A stretch of DNA of 64,000 bases from Sinomonas atrocyanea (lineage in GTDB: Bacteria; Actinomycetota; Actinomycetes; Actinomycetales; Micrococcaceae), in NCBI RefSeq assembly GCF_001577305.1, contig NZ_CP014518.1, forward strand, positions 2,976,001 to 3,040,000, written 5' to 3'. A program made the translations under genes and the position numbers. Positions 8,968 through 19,335 of the stretch are shown piece by piece (position 1 is the first letter of the stretch; each line of letters starts with the position of its first letter). The notes beneath the pieces are model-generated. The model ran no database searches, was not told the origin of the DNA, and saw only the letters and a program-made list of their open reading frames with translations.

Positions 8968-10053
8968 TCAGCTCTGGGGGCGGCGCCCCCGGCCACCGAG
9001 GCCGCGACTCGCGTCGCCGGCGTCGCGCAGGGTCGCGCGGAGCTCCTTGGGGAGCGAGAAGAGGATGTCCTCCTCCGCCGTGACGACCTCCTCGACGGTG
9101 CCGTACCCGTACTCGGCGGCGAGCCGCAGGACGTCCTGGACGAGCACATCCGGGACGGACGCGCCGGAGGTCAGGCCGATCGTCTCGACCCCCTCGAACC
9201 AGGACTCATCCACCTCGTTGGCGAAGTCGACCCGGTGGGCGGCCTTCGCACCGTACTCGAGGGCGACCTCCATGAGCCTGACGGAGTTCGACGAGTTGGC
9301 CGATCCGACCACGATGACGAGGTCGGCCTGCGGGGCGATCTTCTTGATCGCCGCCTGGCGGTTCGACGTGGCGTAGCAGATGTCGTCGCTGGGCGGATCC
9401 TGGAGGTTGGGGAACCGCTCGCGCAGCCGGCGCACCGTCTCCATCGTCTCGTCGACGGAGAGCGTGGTCTGCGAGAGCCAGATGAGCTTGTCCGGGTCCT
9501 TGACCTGGATGGTGTCGGCCTCCTCGGGAGAGTTCACGACCTGCGTGTTCTCCGGGGCCTCGCCGTACGTGCCCTCGACCTCCTCGTGGCCCTCGTGGCC
9601 GATGAGAAGGATCTCGTAGTCGTCCCGGGCGAAGCGGACGGCCTCGCGGTGCACCTTGGTCACGAGCGGGCACGTCGCGTCGATGGTCCGCAGCCCGCGC
9701 TCCTCGGCAGAGCGCACGACGGCGGGGCTCACCCCGTGCGCGGAGAAGACGACGAGGGCGCCCTCGGGGACCTCGTCGGTCTCCTCGACGAAGACCGCGC
9801 CGCGCTCCTCGAGGGTCTCGACGACATGCCGGTTGTGCACGATCTGCTTGCGCACGTACACCGGGGCGCCATAGTGCTCGAGCGCCTTCTCGACGGCGAT
9901 GACGGCCCGGTCGACCCCCGCACAGTATCCCCGCGGGGCCGCGAGCAGGACCTTCTTCTCGCCGGCGACGGGAACCGCGGCGGCCACGTCCTCCGGCGCG
10001 CGGCGCCGCCGCGGGACCGTGGGCATGGACAGGGGAACCGAGGTGACACTCAT
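8968..10053 (-). CDS. ispH: 4-hydroxy-3-methylbut-2-enyl diphosphate reductase IspH
   Basis: The final enzyme of the MEP isoprenoid pathway, reducing HMBPP to IPP and DMAPP through a 4Fe-4S cluster. The three cluster cysteines lie in PRGYCAGVDRA (C44), DATCPLVTKVH and DDICYATSNRQ. The active-site Thr/Glu blocks (IGHEGHEEVEGT, SQTTLS) and SANSSNS are present. Length is 361 aa from MSVTSVPLSM; an ATG nine bases upstream is equally possible. It lies directly after the membrane-protein gene, whose restored stop is one base before the upstream ATG, so the two are probably cotranscribed. The C-terminal GRGRRPQS tail is unremarkable. Confidence 0.96.
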   Translation of the reverse strand: MSVTSVPLSMPTVPRRRRAPEDVAAAVPVAGEKKVLLAAPRGYCAGVDRAVIAVEKALEHYGAPVYVRKQIVHNRHVVETLEERGAVFVEETDEVPEGALVVFSAHGVSPAVVRSAEERGLRTIDATCPLVTKVHREAVRFARDDYEILLIGHEGHEEVEGTYGEAPENTQVVNSPEEADTIQVKDPDKLIWLSQTTLSVDETMETVRRLRERFPNLQDPPSDDICYATSNRQAAIKKIAPQADLVIVVGSANSSNSVRLMEVALEYGAKAAHRVDFANEVDESWFEGVETIGLTSGASVPDVLVQDVLRLAAEYGYGTVEEVVTAEEDILFSLPKELRATLRDAGDASRGLGGRGRRPQS

Positions 10054-10063
10054 GGATTCCATG

Positions 10064-10896
10064 CTACCGGCGCCCGCTGACCGCACGGCGCCGGACGCCG
10101 AGCGCGATCGCGAGGATCAGGAAGGCCGCCCCGACGAGGGCCACGACCCCGCCCACGGCAGGAACGAGTCGGCGAAGAGCTTCCCTGCCCGCGTCGCGAA
10201 GACGGTTGCCACGCTTCCCGAGCCGCCCTGGGCCGAGGCCACTCCCGAGGCGAGGAACGCCCCTGCGGCGAGCACCGCGGCGACCAGGAGCAGGCCCAGG
10301 CCGGACCAGCCGAGGGCGACCCGGCGGCGTCGTGCGAAGAGGAGCCCGAGCGCGAAGGCGAGCACGGCCCCCACCGTGAGCGGCCAGGCGTACGAGGCCG
10401 CTTCCTGGGCAGCGGTGAGCCAGGAGCGCTGCTGCGCCGTGCCCACCGGCACCTGGATGCTCGGCGCCTGGCCCGCCTGCACGCCGAGGCTCGAGCCGAG
10501 CCTCTTGAGCAGGACGTCGACGAACGGCCGCAGCTCGAGCGTGAAGGTGGAGTTCGACGCCGCGGCCTGGCTGAAGTTGAGCCGGTGGCTCTCGCGCAGC
10601 GTCTCGTCCCACGCGCCGGGGAAGCCCGGGTCCGTGGTCAGGCCGTTGGTGATCTCGTTCGCGAGGCGCGTCGCCGCCGGCTGGAACGCCTGAGGGACGC
10701 CGGAGGCCGAGGCGACGGTGGTCGCGAGCGAGTTCGCGAGCGCGGACTGGAACGCGGCGTCGCTGCGCAGCGGTTCGAGGAGGCGGACGAATCCGCCCTC
10801 GTCCACCACGTTGCGCTCGATCCACAGCGAGGGGACGGCGGCAGCGGTGAGCACCACGGCGAGGAGGATGGACAGGGCGGAGAGAACGGAGCGCAT
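10064..10896 (-). CDS. Four-TM membrane protein, frameshifted near 10157
   Basis: From ATG 10896 the protein has an N-terminal membrane segment (residues 5-24), an extracytoplasmic domain of about 145 residues, and two membrane segments around 180-225. The open frame then veers into WAGSWPSSGRPS and stops at 10117. The +1 frame instead encodes VGGVVALVGAAFLILAIALG, a clear fourth membrane segment, and stops at 10064, next to ispH. Adding one C to the CC at 10157-10158 (minus-strand CTGCCG) joins the frames as SFLPVGGVVALVG and gives 277 aa. The function is unknown; similar multi-pass proteins commonly sit beside ispH/xseA in relatives. TAGGAT at 10924-10929 is a plausible -10. As written, the gene is broken. 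Confidence 0.75.
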
Positions 10897-11024
10897 GGAC
10901 TTCCCGGGGTCGGCAACCCCACCATCCTAGCGACGCCGGCGCCCGCCGCTTTCGACCCCGCGGCGCCGCCGCTGCCGGCCCGGGGCCCTGCCGGAGTGTC
11001 GGAGGGGCGTGATAGTCGTGAACT

Positions 11025-12455
11025 ATGGTGGCAGAGATGGAAGCATCCCCAGATTCCATGAGCCCCGACGCCATGGGCAGCACCGACCGCGCGGACCCGG
11101 GCGGCGCCGCCGGCGACGAGGGCCAGGGCCCGGCGGCCGAGGCGTCGGCCTCGACCCTGCCGGCGCGCGCCTCCGACACCAGCCCGGAGAACCCGTGGCC
11201 GCTCCACGTACTCTCCCGCAAGCTCAAGGAGCACATCGAGCGTTCGCCCCACGTGTGGATCGAGGGGCAGGTCATCGAGATGACCCGCCGCGGCCAGACC
11301 GCCTACATGACCCTCCGGGACGTCGACGCCGAGATCTCGCTGCCGGCCTCCGCCTGGGGCAGCGTCATGGCCCGGCTCCGCGAGCCGGTCCAGCGCGGCT
11401 CCCGCGTCGTGGCCCTCGTCAAGCCCGAGATGTGGCTCAAGACCGGCCGGCTCAGCATGGCCGTGCGGGACATGCGCCCGGTGGGGCTCGGTGACCTGCT
11501 GGCCCGCATCGAGAACCTGCGTCAGGCCCTCGGGGCGGAGGGGCTCTTCGCCGAGGAGCGCAAGAAGCGCCTGCCGCTGCTCCCCCACAGGATCGGCCTG
11601 ATCACCGGCCGCGACTCCGACGCCAAGAAGGACGTCATGCGCAACGCCGCCCTGCGCTGGCCGGCCGTCGCCTTCGAAGTGCGCGAGGTCGCCGTGCAGG
11701 GCACCAACGCCGTGGCCGAGGTCCTCGGGGCCCTGAAGGAGCTCGATGCCCGCCCCGAGGTCGACGTGATCGTGATCGCCCGCGGCGGCGGATCGCTCGA
11801 GGACCTGCTCGCCTTCAGCAACGAGGCGCTCGTCAGGGCCGTGGCCGGGGCCGCGACCCCCGTCGTCAGCGCGATCGGGCACGAGGCGGACCGGCCCATC
11901 CTCGACGACGTCGCCGACCTGCGGGCCTCGACCCCCACGGACGCGGCGAAGCGCATCGTGCCGGATGTGGCCGAGGAGCTCCTGCGCGTGCGGCAGTGCC
12001 GCGACCGGATCGACCGGCAGGTGCGCCTCTTCGTGGAGCGGGAATCGGACCGGCTCGCCTCGATCCGGAGCCGGCCGGTCCTCGCCGCGCCGGAGACCAT
12101 GGTGGCCACGCGGCACGAGGAGCTCGAGCGCCTCAGGGTCAGCTCGCGGGCCGCGGTGAGCGGCGCCGTCGAACGCGCGGCCGACGCCGTGGCGCACCTG
12201 CGCGCCCAGGTCCGCTCCCTCTCCCCGCAGCAGACCCTCGACCGCGGCTACTCGGTCGTGCAGATCCTCGACGGGCCGGCTGCCACGGTGGTGTGCGCCC
12301 CCGAGGACGCGCCCGCCGGGACCGCGCTGCGGGTCCGGCTCGCCCGCGGGACGATCGCGGCCCGCAGCGAGGGCCAGCTCGCGGACATCACCCACCCCGC
12401 GCCGCAGGGCGCAGCATTCCAGACGGGCAGCCCCGCAGGAAGGACCGACCCATGA
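11025..12455 (+). CDS. xseA: Exodeoxyribonuclease VII large subunit
   Basis: XseA, the catalytic subunit of ExoVII, which degrades single-stranded DNA from both ends. After an acidic, low-complexity N-terminal extension (residues 1-50) comes the OB fold (HVWIEGQVIEMTRRGQTAYMTLRD). The catalytic domain follows with RIGLITGRDSDAKKDV, DVIVIARGGGSLEDL and VVSAIGHEADRPI, all characteristic. A coiled-coil region and the C-terminal LDRGYSVVQ follow. The 476-aa length is a little above usual because of the N-terminus. The stop overlaps the xseB ATG by four bases, so translation is coupled. Confidence 0.96.
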   Translation: MVAEMEASPDSMSPDAMGSTDRADPGGAAGDEGQGPAAEASASTLPARASDTSPENPWPLHVLSRKLKEHIERSPHVWIEGQVIEMTRRGQTAYMTLRDVDAEISLPASAWGSVMARLREPVQRGSRVVALVKPEMWLKTGRLSMAVRDMRPVGLGDLLARIENLRQALGAEGLFAEERKKRLPLLPHRIGLITGRDSDAKKDVMRNAALRWPAVAFEVREVAVQGTNAVAEVLGALKELDARPEVDVIVIARGGGSLEDLLAFSNEALVRAVAGAATPVVSAIGHEADRPILDDVADLRASTPTDAAKRIVPDVAEELLRVRQCRDRIDRQVRLFVERESDRLASIRSRPVLAAPETMVATRHEELERLRVSSRAAVSGAVERAADAVAHLRAQVRSLSPQQTLDRGYSVVQILDGPAATVVCAPEDAPAGTALRVRLARGTIAARSEGQLADITHPAPQGAAFQTGSPAGRTDP

Positions 12456-12694
12456 GTGAGGACACCAAGGAGACCTTCGAGGACCTCTCCTACGAGCAGG
12501 CGCGCGAGCAGCTCGTGGCCGTCGCCTCGCGGCTCGAGGCCGGCGGGGTGAGCCTGGAGGAGTCGCTCGCGCTGTGGGAGCGGGGCGAGGCGCTCGCGAA
12601 CCGCTGCGAGGAATGGCTCGAGGGCGCACGACGCCGGCTGGACGCCGCGCGCGGCGAGGGCACCCCGGCGGCGGGGGCTGGGGCGGAAGGCTAG
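12452..12694 (+). CDS. xseB: Exodeoxyribonuclease VII small subunit
   Basis: An 80-residue XseB. The conserved core is FEDLSYEQAREQLVAVASRLE plus LEEGGVSLEESLALWERGE-type helices, here with ALANRCEEWLEGARRRLD. It forms the helical hairpin that multimerises on XseA. GGAAGGA lies upstream of the ATG, and the ATGA overlap with xseA supports coupled expression. The last 13 residues are Ala/Gly-rich. Confidence 0.95.
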   Translation: MSEDTKETFEDLSYEQAREQLVAVASRLEAGGVSLEESLALWERGEALANRCEEWLEGARRRLDAARGEGTPAAGAGAEG

Positions 12695-12706
12695 GCCCCG
12701 GCGCGG

Positions 12707-13570
12707 TCAGCTCTGCGCCAGCAGCTCCTTCTGCTCCTCGATATCGAACGCCGGCGCGGGCCACTGCGGGTCCATGCGCTCGAGCGCGGCGACGAGGAGT
12801 TCCTGGACCACCATCCGCGCGTACCACTTGTTGTCCGCGGGCACCACGTACCAGGGGGCGTAGGGCGTGCTCGTGCGCTCGATCGCGATCTGGTACGCGT
12901 CCATGTAGGAGCCCCAGAGCTTGCGCTCCGTGAGGTCGGAGGGGCTGTACTTCCAGTACTTCGTCGGATCGTCGAGCCGTGCGGCGAGGCGGCGCCTCTG
13001 CTCCTCGCGGCTGATGTGCAGCATGACCTTGATGATCTCGGTGCCGGAGGCGTGGAGGTGCGCCTCGAAGTCCTGGATGGCCGAGTAGCGCCGCTCGAGC
13101 TCGGCGGCGTCGGCCCAGTTGTGCACGCGGTGGATGAGGACGTCTTCGTAGTGGGACCGGTCGAAGCATCCCAGCATCCCGGGCCCGGGGAGCTGCCTCT
13201 CGACCCGCCAGAGGAAGTCGTGCTCCTTCTCCTCGTCCGTCGGCGCCCTGAAGGCGGCGAGCTGGACTCCCTGGACGTCCACGGCGCCGACCACGTGGCT
13301 GATCATCCCGCCCTTCCCGGCGGTGTCCATGGCCTGCAGGATCAGCAGGAGCGAGCGGGTTCCCCCGCCCTTGCCCTCGGCGAACAGCCGCTCCTGGAGG
13401 TCTGCGAGGTGGGGGTCCCGCTGGGCGAGGATGGCCTCGCCGTCGGACTTGCTGCCGGTGAAGCCGGGGGTGGAGGCCGGGTCGATGCGGTCGAGCCGGA
13501 AGTCCGGCCCGACCACGAGGAAGTCCTCGGGTGCTTCGGTGAAGCCGTGCCCCGCCTTGCGCTTGCCCAT
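12707..13570 (-). CDS. Polyphosphate kinase 2 family nucleotide phosphotransferase
   Basis: PPK2-family protein (287 aa) that uses polyphosphate to phosphorylate AMP, ADP or GDP. Walker A MDTAGKGG is at residues 81-88 and Walker B CFDRSHYEDVLI starts near 135. The lid-region arginines (EEQRRRLAARLDDPTKYWKYS) and the PWYVVPADNKWYAR block are also present. A single PPK2 domain of this size with an N-terminal extension resembles the class that phosphorylates AMP and ADP, but the nucleotide preference cannot be read from sequence alone. It is convergent with xseB, only 12 bp apart. Confidence 0.9.
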   Translation of the reverse strand: MGKRKAGHGFTEAPEDFLVVGPDFRLDRIDPASTPGFTGSKSDGEAILAQRDPHLADLQERLFAEGKGGGTRSLLLILQAMDTAGKGGMISHVVGAVDVQGVQLAAFRAPTDEEKEHDFLWRVERQLPGPGMLGCFDRSHYEDVLIHRVHNWADAAELERRYSAIQDFEAHLHASGTEIIKVMLHISREEQRRRLAARLDDPTKYWKYSPSDLTERKLWGSYMDAYQIAIERTSTPYAPWYVVPADNKWYARMVVQELLVAALERMDPQWPAPAFDIEEQKELLAQS

Positions 13571-13604
13571 GCGGCCCCCTCGCCGTCAGACCCGGGCGTC
13601 CGGG

Positions 13605-14825
13605 TCAGTTGCCCCTGTACCTGCTGAGGAAGTCTGCCATACGGCCGATCGCCTCCTCGATGTCCGCCACGGCCGGGAGCGTGACCATGCGGAAGTGGTC
13701 CGGAGCGTGCCAGTTGAAGGCCCTGCCGTGGGAGAGGAGGATCTTCTGCTCGCGCAGGAGGTCCAGGACGAACTTCTCGTCGTCCCGGATCCGGTAGACC
13801 TCCGGGTCGAGCCGCGGGAACAGGTACAGGGCCCCCCTGGCCTGCTTCGTCGAGACGCCCGGGATCGAGTTGAGCATCTCGTAGGCCTTGTTGCGCTGCT
13901 CGAGCAGCCGGCCCCCGGGCAGGATGAGGTCCTTGATGCTCTGGTAGCCGCCGAGCGCGGTCTGGATGGCGTGCTGGGCGGGGACGTTGGCGCACAGGCG
14001 CATGTTGGCCAGGAGGTTGATGCCCTCGAGGTAGTCCGCGGCCTCCTTCTTGGGCCCGGAGATTGCCATCCACCCGGCCCGGTACCCGCAGACGCGGTAG
14101 GCCTTGGACAGGCCGGAGAAGGTCAGGCAGAGCACGTCCTCGCCGGTGAACGCGGCCAGGTTCGTGTGCGTGGTGTCCTCGTAGAGGATCTTCTCGTAGA
14201 TCTCGTCGGCAAAGATGATCAGGCCGTGCTTCTCGGCCAGCTCGACGATCCGGCGCAGCGTGGAGTCCGAGTAGACCGCCCCGGTGGGGTTGTTCGGGTT
14301 GATCACCACGATGCCCTTGGTCCGGGAGGTGATCTTGGACTCAAGGTCCTCGAGGTCGGGCTCCCAGTCGAGGTCCTCGTCGCAGAGGTAGTGGACGGCG
14401 CGGCCGCCTGCCAGGGACACGGAGGCCGTCCACAGGGGGTAGTCCGGCATCGGGACCAGGATCTCGTCGCCCTGCTCGAGCAGCGCCATGAGGGACATCG
14501 TGATGAGCTCGGAGACCCCGTTGCCGAGGTAGATGTCATCCACGTGGATGTTCTGGATGCCGCGGGTCTGGTAGTACTGCGAGACCGCGGTGCGGGCCGA
14601 GAAGATCCCGCGCGAGTCGCTGTAGCCCTGCGCGTGCGGGAGATGGCGGATCATGTCCACGAGGATCGCGTCCGGCGCTTCGAAGCCGAACGGGGCCGGG
14701 TTGCCGATGTTCAGCTTCAGGATGCGGTGGCCCTCGGCCTCCATCTGCTGGGCAGCCTCCAGGATCGGGCCCCTGATGTCGTACAGGACGTTGTGGAGCT
14801 TGGAGGACTGCGTGAACTGGGCCAT
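13605..14825 (-). CDS. Pyridoxal-phosphate aminotransferase, AlaA-like
   Basis: A class I/II aminotransferase of 406 aa, closest in pattern to the glutamate-pyruvate (alanine) transaminase AlaA. Key features are NIGNPAPFGFEAPD, the cofactor-binding GNGVSELI, VINPNNPTGAVY, FADEIYEKILYE and the Schiff-base lysine K241 in SGLSKAYRVCGYRAGW. The C-terminal FRMVTLPAV contains the substrate carboxylate Arg. CATATT ends six bases before the ATG (14832-14837), so the transcript may be leaderless. It is monocistronic, with 34 bp to the PPK2 gene downstream. Confidence 0.9.
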   Translation of the reverse strand: MAQFTQSSKLHNVLYDIRGPILEAAQQMEAEGHRILKLNIGNPAPFGFEAPDAILVDMIRHLPHAQGYSDSRGIFSARTAVSQYYQTRGIQNIHVDDIYLGNGVSELITMSLMALLEQGDEILVPMPDYPLWTASVSLAGGRAVHYLCDEDLDWEPDLEDLESKITSRTKGIVVINPNNPTGAVYSDSTLRRIVELAEKHGLIIFADEIYEKILYEDTTHTNLAAFTGEDVLCLTFSGLSKAYRVCGYRAGWMAISGPKKEAADYLEGINLLANMRLCANVPAQHAIQTALGGYQSIKDLILPGGRLLEQRNKAYEMLNSIPGVSTKQARGALYLFPRLDPEVYRIRDDEKFVLDLLREQKILLSHGRAFNWHAPDHFRMVTLPAVADIEEAIGRMADFLSRYRGN

Positions 14826-14831
14826 TCACCC

Positions 14832-14837
14832 AATATG
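14832..14837 (-). promoter_or_regulatory. Leaderless -10 (CATATT) for the aminotransferase
   Basis: CATATT on the minus strand with a six-base gap to the ATG at 14825. A and T are at the conserved second and sixth positions. Confidence 0.35.
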
Positions 14838-14900
14838 CCACAGGGCGTGGGCGGCACCTGTGCGATGCTGCTCACACCCTGTGGCGTGCCCCTGCGGGGG

Positions 14901-15854
14901 TCAGGAGGCGAGGCCCTTCTCCTTCAGCCACGCCTTGGCGGCGTCGGCCGGGGACTGCTTCTGGTTCCCGCTCACTGCCCGGTTGAGGTTCACGAGGTCG
15001 TCGGTCGTGAGCTGCTTCGAGACCGCGTTGAGCACCGACTTCGCCTTGTCCGTGACGGTGTCCGTCCGCACGAGCGGGACCACCTGCTGCGCGATGAAGT
15101 TGTTCTTCGGGTCGTCGAGCACCACGAGTCCGTTGTCCGCGATGGACGGCGTGGTGGTGAAGATGTCGGCGACCTGGATGTCGTTGGACAGGAGCGCCTT
15201 GAGCGTCACGGGCCCGCCGCCGTCGCTCATCGGCTGGAACTGCTTCGGGACGCAGTTGTACTTGTCCTTGAGCCCGGGCAGCCCGTAGGCGCGCTTCTCG
15301 AAGGTCGCGGGCGCCCCGATCACGAGGTCGCCGCACACCTTGGCCATGTCCTCGAGGCTCTTGAGCTGGTACTTCGCGGCCGTGGCCTTGGTGACCACCA
15401 TGGCGTCCTTGTCCTCGGCCTTCGCCGGGTCCAGGATCCCCAGGCCCTGCGGGAGCTTGCCCGGGAGCGCCCCCGCGATGTCGGCGGCCGAGACCTGGGT
15501 GGCCTTCGGGTCCACGTACAGCAGGAGGTTGCCGGTGTAGTCGGGGACCACGTCGATGGAGCCGTCCTGCACCGCCTTGTAGTAGACCTCGCGGGCCCCG
15601 ATGTTGGGCTTGGTCGTGGCCTGCACGCCCGCGGCGTTGAGGGCACCGGCGTACAGCTCGGCGATGATCTGGCTCTCGGTGAAGTCGGCCGAGCCGATGA
15701 CCAGGGCCTTCCCGGCGCCGCCGCTGGCGGGGGCGGCGCTGCCGGAGCTGAGCGGGTTCGAGGAGCCGCCGCAGGCGCTCAGGGCCAGGGTCAGCCCGAG
15801 GCCCGCTGCCGCGGTCAGCGCCGTGCGGCGGGTGAAGGGGATGTGCTGGGTCAT
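14901..15854 (-). CDS. opuCC: Osmoprotectant ABC importer, substrate-binding lipoprotein
   Basis: A 317-residue OpuAC/OsmX-type binding protein for glycine betaine, choline or related compatible solutes. The leader has FTRRTAL then a lipobox ending at C28, so it is lipid-anchored and possibly Tat-exported. The mature part starts with VIGSADFTESQIIAELYAG and contains VPDYTGNLL and the IADIFTTTPSI-type hinge region, all typical of the family. Its ATG overlaps the stop of the preceding permease gene (ATGA). It is the last gene of the four-gene operon, so its coupling to the permeases is translational as well as transcriptional. Confidence 0.93.
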   Translation of the reverse strand: MTQHIPFTRRTALTAAAGLGLTLALSACGGSSNPLSSGSAAPASGGAGKALVIGSADFTESQIIAELYAGALNAAGVQATTKPNIGAREVYYKAVQDGSIDVVPDYTGNLLLYVDPKATQVSAADIAGALPGKLPQGLGILDPAKAEDKDAMVVTKATAAKYQLKSLEDMAKVCGDLVIGAPATFEKRAYGLPGLKDKYNCVPKQFQPMSDGGGPVTLKALLSNDIQVADIFTTTPSIADNGLVVLDDPKNNFIAQQVVPLVRTDTVTDKAKSVLNAVSKQLTTDDLVNLNRAVSGNQKQSPADAAKAWLKEKGLAS

Positions 15855-16558
15855 GGCATTCCTTCCGTAACGGCCGCGGCGGGGGCTGCTGCCTCCCTCG
15901 CGGAGGGCGTGCGTGGGACGAGGACGCGCAGGAGCGTGCCCAGGACGAGGTCGGTCACGACGGCGAGGGCCGCCACGAGGACCGAGCCGCCGAGCATCTG
16001 GGGGTAGTCGGAGAGGGCGAGCCCGTCGAAGATGTACCGGCCGAGGCCGCCAAGGTTGGTGTAGGCCACGACGGTCGCCGTCGCGATCACCTGGAGGATC
16101 GCGGCCCGTGCCCCGCCGAAGATGACGGGGACGGCGTTGGGCAGCTCGACCTGCAGCAGCACCTGGTACTCGCGCATCCCCTGCGCCCGCGCGGCGTCGA
16201 CCACCACGGGGTCCACCGCCGCGATGCCCGAGTAGGTGCCGGCCAGCAGCGGCGGGATGGTGAGGATGACGAGGGCCCAGATCGGCGGCATGAGGCCGAT
16301 CCCAGCGAGCAGCACGAACAGCACGAGCAGCCCGAGGGTGGGGATGGCGCGCAGGGCGCCCGCGACGGCGACGACGAGCACGCGCCCGCGGCCCGTGTGG
16401 CCCACGTAGGCGCCGATGGGCAGGGCGATGGCCGCGGCGATGGCCAGGGTGAGCACGGTGTAGAAGACGTGCTCGCCGAGGCGTCCCGGGATGCTGGAGT
16501 ACCCGCTCCAGTTCATCGGGTCGGTGAGCCATGCCCACGTCTGCGCGAGGAGGTTCAC
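15851..16558 (-). CDS. opuCD: Osmoprotectant ABC importer, permease 2
   Basis: A 235-residue binding-protein-dependent permease. It has about five to six membrane segments and the cytoplasmic coupling loop DAARAQGMREYQVLLQVELPNAVPVI, the EAA motif that contacts the ATPase. The GTG start (16558) overlaps the stop of the upstream permease (GTGA), and its own stop overlaps opuCC. Such overlaps keep subunit stoichiometry balanced. The last 20 residues are Ala/Pro-rich and cytoplasmic. Confidence 0.93.
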   Translation of the reverse strand: MNLLAQTWAWLTDPMNWSGYSSIPGRLGEHVFYTVLTLAIAAAIALPIGAYVGHTGRGRVLVVAVAGALRAIPTLGLLVLFVLLAGIGLMPPIWALVILTIPPLLAGTYSGIAAVDPVVVDAARAQGMREYQVLLQVELPNAVPVIFGGARAAILQVIATATVVAYTNLGGLGRYIFDGLALSDYPQMLGGSVLVAALAVVTDLVLGTLLRVLVPRTPSAREAAAPAAAVTEGMP

Positions 16559-17222
16559 GAGCGCGCCGCCTTCCGCTGCCCCGCGCCGTCGACGAGCCGG
16601 GCCCACGGCGAGAGCAGCCGCCCGGCCAGCACGAGCGCGAGGTCCATGACGAGGGCCAGGACGAGGATCGCCACGAGTCCGACGACGATCTCCGTGACGA
16701 AGCCGCGCTGGAGGCCCTCGGTGAAGAGGACCCCGAGGTTGGGCATGCCGACCAGCGCGGCGACGCTCACGAGTGAGATGTTGCTCACCGACACGGCCCG
16801 CAGCCCGGCGACGAGCACGGGCAGCGAGAGCGGCAGGTCGACCCGGAAGTAGCGGGTGGTGGGCGTGTGGCCGAGGGCCTCGGCGGCGAGGCTCAGCTCT
16901 CCGTCCACCGAATCGAGGGCGTCGAGGGAGGACCGGACGAGGAGCGCGACGGCGTACACGGTGAGGGCCACGATCACGTTGACGGGATCGAGGATCCTCG
17001 TGCCCAGGACCACCGGGAGGATGATGAACAGGGCGAGCGAGGGGACGGTGTAGAGGACCGAGCTGAGCGTCAGCAGCCCCGTGCGCCAGGCGCGCCGGTG
17101 GCGCACCGCCTGCGCGAGCGGGAGGCTGATGAGCAGGCCGAGGAGGAGCGGAACCAGCGCGAGCACGAGGTGCTGCCCCGTGAGGGAGAGGATCCGCGCC
17201 AGGTTGGCGACCGCCCACTCCA

Positions 17223-17223
<1 letters not shown>
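16555..17223 (-). CDS. opuCB: Osmoprotectant ABC importer, permease 1
   Basis: A 222-residue permease paralogous to the one downstream, with the EAA-type loop AAEALGHTPTTRYFRVDLPLSLPVLVAG. Five to six hydrophobic segments are visible (LVLALVPLLLGLLISLPLA, LFIILPVVLG, VALTVYAVALLV and others). The start ATG shares one base with the stop of the ATPase gene (TGATG). With opuCD it forms the heterodimeric membrane channel. Confidence 0.93.
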
Positions 17224-18323
<1,100 letters not shown>

Positions 18324-18354
18324 GGGATCGGACACGTACACCTCGATGGTCGCT

Positions 18355-18387
18355 GACAGTCTGTCTCGGCGTGCTGAGGGGAGCCTA
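18355..18387 (-). promoter_or_regulatory. Putative opuC operon promoter and palindrome
   Basis: TAGGCT on the minus strand at 18382-18387 is a good actinobacterial -10. A perfect GACAG-T-CTGTC palindrome at 18355-18365 falls just inside the predicted transcript and may bind a regulator. The leader would be about 50 bases. Confidence 0.4.
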
Positions 18388-18408
18388 TCAGCGCGGAACC
18401 GCGCGCCC

Positions 18409-19335
18409 TCAGGATTGCGCTGGCCGGTCTGCCCCTGCCGATGCGGCGGCGAGCTCGATCGTGCCGAAGATGGGGTCCCGGTCCAGGACCCGCACATCGT
18501 CGATGCCCTGCTCGGCGAGCGCGGTGCGGAACCCCTCCTGCAGCCGCGGCACGTTCATGCCCAGCCCGCTGCCCAGGATCACCGGACCGTCGATGCCGAG
18601 CTGGCGGGCCACCTGGGCCGCCATCCGGGCGAGGTCGTGGGCGGCCTGGTCGATCAGGAAGCGGGCGCCGGCGTGCCCGGCGTCGGCGGCCTGCGTCACC
18701 ACGCGCGACTGCTGCGCCCAGTAGCGCCTGCCCGTCTCGGGCGAGTGGAAGTGGGCGATGAGCTCCCCGGGCTCGGCGAGCCCGGTGGCGGCCAGGAGGC
18801 CGAGGGTGAGGGCGTCCGGCTCGAGGCCGAGGTTCATGCGGTGGAGGCTGTAGCGGACGGCCTCGCGGCCGAGCCAGTACCCGCTGCCCTCGTCGCCGAG
18901 GAGGTAGCCCCAGCCGCCGGCCCGGGCCTCCTCGCCGGCGGTGTTGGTCCCCCAGGCCGCCGAACCGGTTCCCGCGATCACCGCCACCCCGGTCTGCGCC
19001 CCTCCGGCGGCGAGCAGGAGGCGCGAGTCGTGGACGACCTCGACCCTCGCGGCCGGCACATGCGGGCGGATCAGCGAGGCGAGCGCCTCGGCATCGGCGG
19101 CGGTGTCGATGCCGCCCGCCCCGGCGAAGACGAGGGCGGCGTCCGCGGCGTCGAGCCGCGCGAAGAGTTCGGCGAGGTTGGCTGCTGCGGTCTCGCGGCT
19201 CACGTTCTGGACGTTGGCGCTGCCGACCTCGAGATCGGCCACGACCTCTCCGTCGACCACCTTGATGCCGCGGGTCTTGGTGCCGCCGATGTCGAGGCCG
19301 ACCATGGGGCCGCCCGAGGGGGTCTGGATGCTCAC
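18409..19335 (-). CDS. N-acetylglucosamine kinase-like (BadF/BadG/BcrA/BcrD) ATPase
   Basis: A 308-residue ASKHA-fold kinase. The phosphate-1 motif GLDIGGTKTR is at residues 13-22. VFAGAGGID, AGTGSAAWG and GDEGSGYWLGREA match N-acetylglucosamine/glucosamine kinases of the BadF/BcrA group, and the adenosine motif is VILGSGLGMNVPRL. It probably phosphorylates an amino sugar recovered from cell-wall turnover; the exact sugar is inferred. A GTG start with TAGGCT six bases upstream indicates a leaderless transcript. It is divergent from the nitronate monooxygenase gene, with overlapping promoters. Confidence 0.85.
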   Translation of the reverse strand: MSIQTPSGGPMVGLDIGGTKTRGIKVVDGEVVADLEVGSANVQNVSRETAAANLAELFARLDAADAALVFAGAGGIDTAADAEALASLIRPHVPAARVEVVHDSRLLLAAGGAQTGVAVIAGTGSAAWGTNTAGEEARAGGWGYLLGDEGSGYWLGREAVRYSLHRMNLGLEPDALTLGLLAATGLAEPGELIAHFHSPETGRRYWAQQSRVVTQAADAGHAGARFLIDQAAHDLARMAAQVARQLGIDGPVILGSGLGMNVPRLQEGFRTALAEQGIDDVRVLDRDPIFGTIELAAASAGADRPAQS

